Origin: Nitrospirota bacterium | GTDB taxonomy: Bacteria > Nitrospirota > Thermodesulfovibrionia > Thermodesulfovibrionales > Dissulfurispiraceae | Direction of reading: 5' to 3' | DNA: 9,104 nt | Assembly: GCA_013349595.1 (NCBI GenBank) | Contig: DUZI01000056.1 | Coordinates: 1 to 9,104 of the forward strand | Part shown: piece by piece, positions 8,056-9,104 of the stretch | Layout: every line of letters starts with the position of its first letter | How positions within the stretch are numbered: position 1 is the stretch's first letter | The notes under the pieces: model-generated | Databases searched by the model: none | What the model was told of the DNA's origin: nothing | The model's input: the letters and a program-made list of their open reading frames with translations, nothing else | Translations under genes and position numbers: made by a program

Positions 8056-8086
8056 AGGCGGAACTAATTTTTGAATAAATAGTCAT
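8056..8086. other. Convergent intergenic junction, no clear terminator
   Basis: These 31 AT-rich bases separate the stop codon of the plus-strand glycosyltransferase from the stop codon of minus-strand speE. I see no GC-rich stem followed by a T run in either direction. Either termination is factor-dependent, or signals lie inside the coding ends, giving overlapping 3' transcripts. Confidence 0.6.
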
Positions 8087-8989
8087 CTAATAAAAGGATA
8101 GGGGAGATGTATCAGTAATTATGATTTTTTTATCATTTATGTATTCAGTAATATATTTTGGAAGAGTAAAGAGTGATTTATGTATTTTACTATCGTAAAA
8201 GATAAGTTTATCTGCAAAGCCTTTTATCTTCTCATCTATATTTTTTGATTCAATACTACAGGGATCTATCCTTTTTGAAGCAATTACAAAACCCCAAGTC
8301 AGATAAAATGAAGGAATATGTGTGATATAAGGTCTCACTATTGGGAAGATAGTCTTTAAGGTAGAAATTATTGCGGCAAAGACCTTTAAATTACTCACGC
8401 TTACAGATGTTGCCTGCGTAATAAATACACCATCTTGTTTGAGGTTTTTGAAAACACACTCATAAAATTCTTTTGTGTATAGCAAAATTGTAGGACCATC
8501 TTCAAATGGCTCTGGTAAGTCAGCAATAATTGCATCAAATTTTTCTGAATTGTTTTCAAGATATTCCCTTGCGTTTTTATAGTGGATATTTACCTTTGGG
8601 TTATCAAATGCACCCTGATGCCATTGATTAAGGTATCGTTTAGACACATCTACAACAATTTTATCTAAATCAACCATAACTATTTTTTCTACAGAATCAT
8701 ATTTAAGTATTTCCCTTGCTGTGGCGCCCTCACCACCTCCTGCAATAAATATCTTTTGAGGTCTTTGCAACAAGACCATAGCGGGGTGTACAAGGGTTTC
8801 ATGGTAAATAAATTCATCCCCTTCGGTAGATTGAATCTTATCATCCAAGATTAGCATCTTGCCGTAACTGTCACTAACGATAATCTCTATTTTCTGAAAT
8901 TCTGACCTTCCTGTGAAGAGAATTTCTGAGAATGAATAAAAGGATCCCTCGTATTCAGTTGTCTTTTCAATAAACCATTTGGAGTTCAT
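8087..8989 (-). CDS. speE: Polyamine aminopropyltransferase (SpeE family, Thermus/ACL5-like branch)
   Basis: A 300-residue cytosolic enzyme that transfers the aminopropyl group of decarboxylated AdoMet to an amine acceptor, releasing methylthioadenosine. The N-terminal beta domain (1-58) is followed by the Rossmann-like core. Motifs: LDDKIQSTEGDEFIYHETLVH (48-68, with Q53, D58, Y62, H63), IAGGGEGATAREIL (82-95), MVDLD (105-109), and ADLPEP (156-161) holding the catalytic aspartate D157. GEGATARE, YLNQWHQGAFDNP (119-131), EDGPTILLYTKEFY (163-176), THIPSFYLTWGF (223-234) and the end ITDTSPLSFY resemble Thermus SpeE and plant thermospermine synthase rather than E. coli SpeE. The acceptor may therefore be agmatine, putrescine or spermidine. 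Two changes stand out: N139 where an adenine-binding aspartate is usual, and E160 in place of the second aspartate of DxxD. The start is 11 bases after the upstream speD-like gene, with no visible Shine-Dalgarno sequence. Confidence 0.92.
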   Translation of the reverse strand: MNSKWFIEKTTEYEGSFYSFSEILFTGRSEFQKIEIIVSDSYGKMLILDDKIQSTEGDEFIYHETLVHPAMVLLQRPQKIFIAGGGEGATAREILKYDSVEKIVMVDLDKIVVDVSKRYLNQWHQGAFDNPKVNIHYKNAREYLENNSEKFDAIIADLPEPFEDGPTILLYTKEFYECVFKNLKQDGVFITQATSVSVSNLKVFAAIISTLKTIFPIVRPYITHIPSFYLTWGFVIASKRIDPCSIESKNIDEKIKGFADKLIFYDSKIHKSLFTLPKYITEYINDKKIIITDTSPLSFY

Positions 8990-9000
8990 TTTATTAATAA

Positions 9001-9104
9001 TTATTCACACAATACCTTATGGGGCAGCTTTTCATTATTGTAAGAAAGTATTCCCCTTTTCATCTCTACTATTGATGGATTTTGACTTCCGAACTTTTCA
9101 ATCA
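9001..9104 (-). CDS. speD: Probable S-adenosylmethionine decarboxylase, C-terminal 34 codons (rest outside window)
   Basis: An open frame enters from the right edge on the minus strand and ends at a TAA at 9003-9001. The encoded tail includes IEKFGSQNPSIVEMKRG and then ILSYNNEKLPHKVLCE. The pattern of a short helix, a beta strand and an acidic-x-x-RG motif fits the C-terminus of bacterial class 1 AdoMet decarboxylases (for example the IELPRG region of Bacillus SpeD). The position directly before speE, same strand, 11 bases apart, fits the common speD-speE pair: SpeD makes the decarboxylated AdoMet that SpeE uses. The autocatalytic Ser of the pyruvoyl site lies outside the window, so the call rests on a short tail plus context. 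Confidence 0.6.
   Translation of the reverse strand, partial: IEKFGSQNPSIVEMKRGILSYNNEKLPHKVLCE

Noticed and set aside
8121..8136. Inverted repeat ATGAT/ATCAT with a T-rich loop near the 3' end of speE, a possible terminator for the plus-strand operon.
   Set aside because: The stem is only five mostly A-T pairs and it lies in the coding sequence for a lysine/isoleucine run of SpeE, so it is most likely chance.

Overview
The window is AT-rich bacterial DNA carrying the distal half of a respiratory complex I (NADH:quinone oxidoreductase) operon on the plus strand, then two accessory genes, then a convergent polyamine gene pair on the minus strand. A 14-subunit-type nuo operon, a LPS-core-like glycosyltransferase and the low GC content suggest a Gram-negative, probably anaerobic or thermophilic lineage. 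The protein flavour recalls Nitrospirota (Thermodesulfovibrio-like) or deltaproteobacterial relatives, but this is an impression from sequence style and no marker gene is present to settle it.

Positions 1-6661 hold nuoH (5' end outside the window), nuoI, nuoJ, nuoK, nuoL, nuoM and nuoN in the canonical order. Gaps are 0-7 bases, and the nuoM stop overlaps the nuoN start (ATGA). All the charged residues known to matter for proton translocation in NuoK, NuoL, NuoM and NuoN are present, as are the eight cluster cysteines of NuoI, so the encoded part of the complex looks intact. NuoI passes electrons towards quinone at the NuoH interface, and NuoJ, K, L, M and N form the membrane proton-pumping arm.

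Positions 6683-8055 hold a class I SAM-dependent methyltransferase of unknown substrate, then a family 2 glycosyltransferase of the WaaE/KdtX type. The first lies 21 bases after nuoN and the second overlaps it by 4 bases with a GTG start. They have no evident promoter of their own and probably sit at the tail of the nuo transcript, although their likely roles are not respiratory.

Positions 8087-9104 on the minus strand hold speE, an aminopropyltransferase that resembles the Thermus SpeE/plant thermospermine synthase (ACL5) branch more than classical spermidine synthases. Immediately upstream of it is the last 34 codons of a gene that looks like speD (S-adenosylmethionine decarboxylase). Together they would make decarboxylated AdoMet and transfer its aminopropyl group to a polyamine acceptor. 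The two transcription units converge with only 31 bases between stop codons and no clear terminator.

No RNA genes, CRISPR arrays, insertion sequences or long repeats were seen. I found no convincing new multi-gene system. The most interesting points are the divergent active-site residues of the aminopropyltransferase and the unexplained methyltransferase-glycosyltransferase pair attached to the nuo operon.
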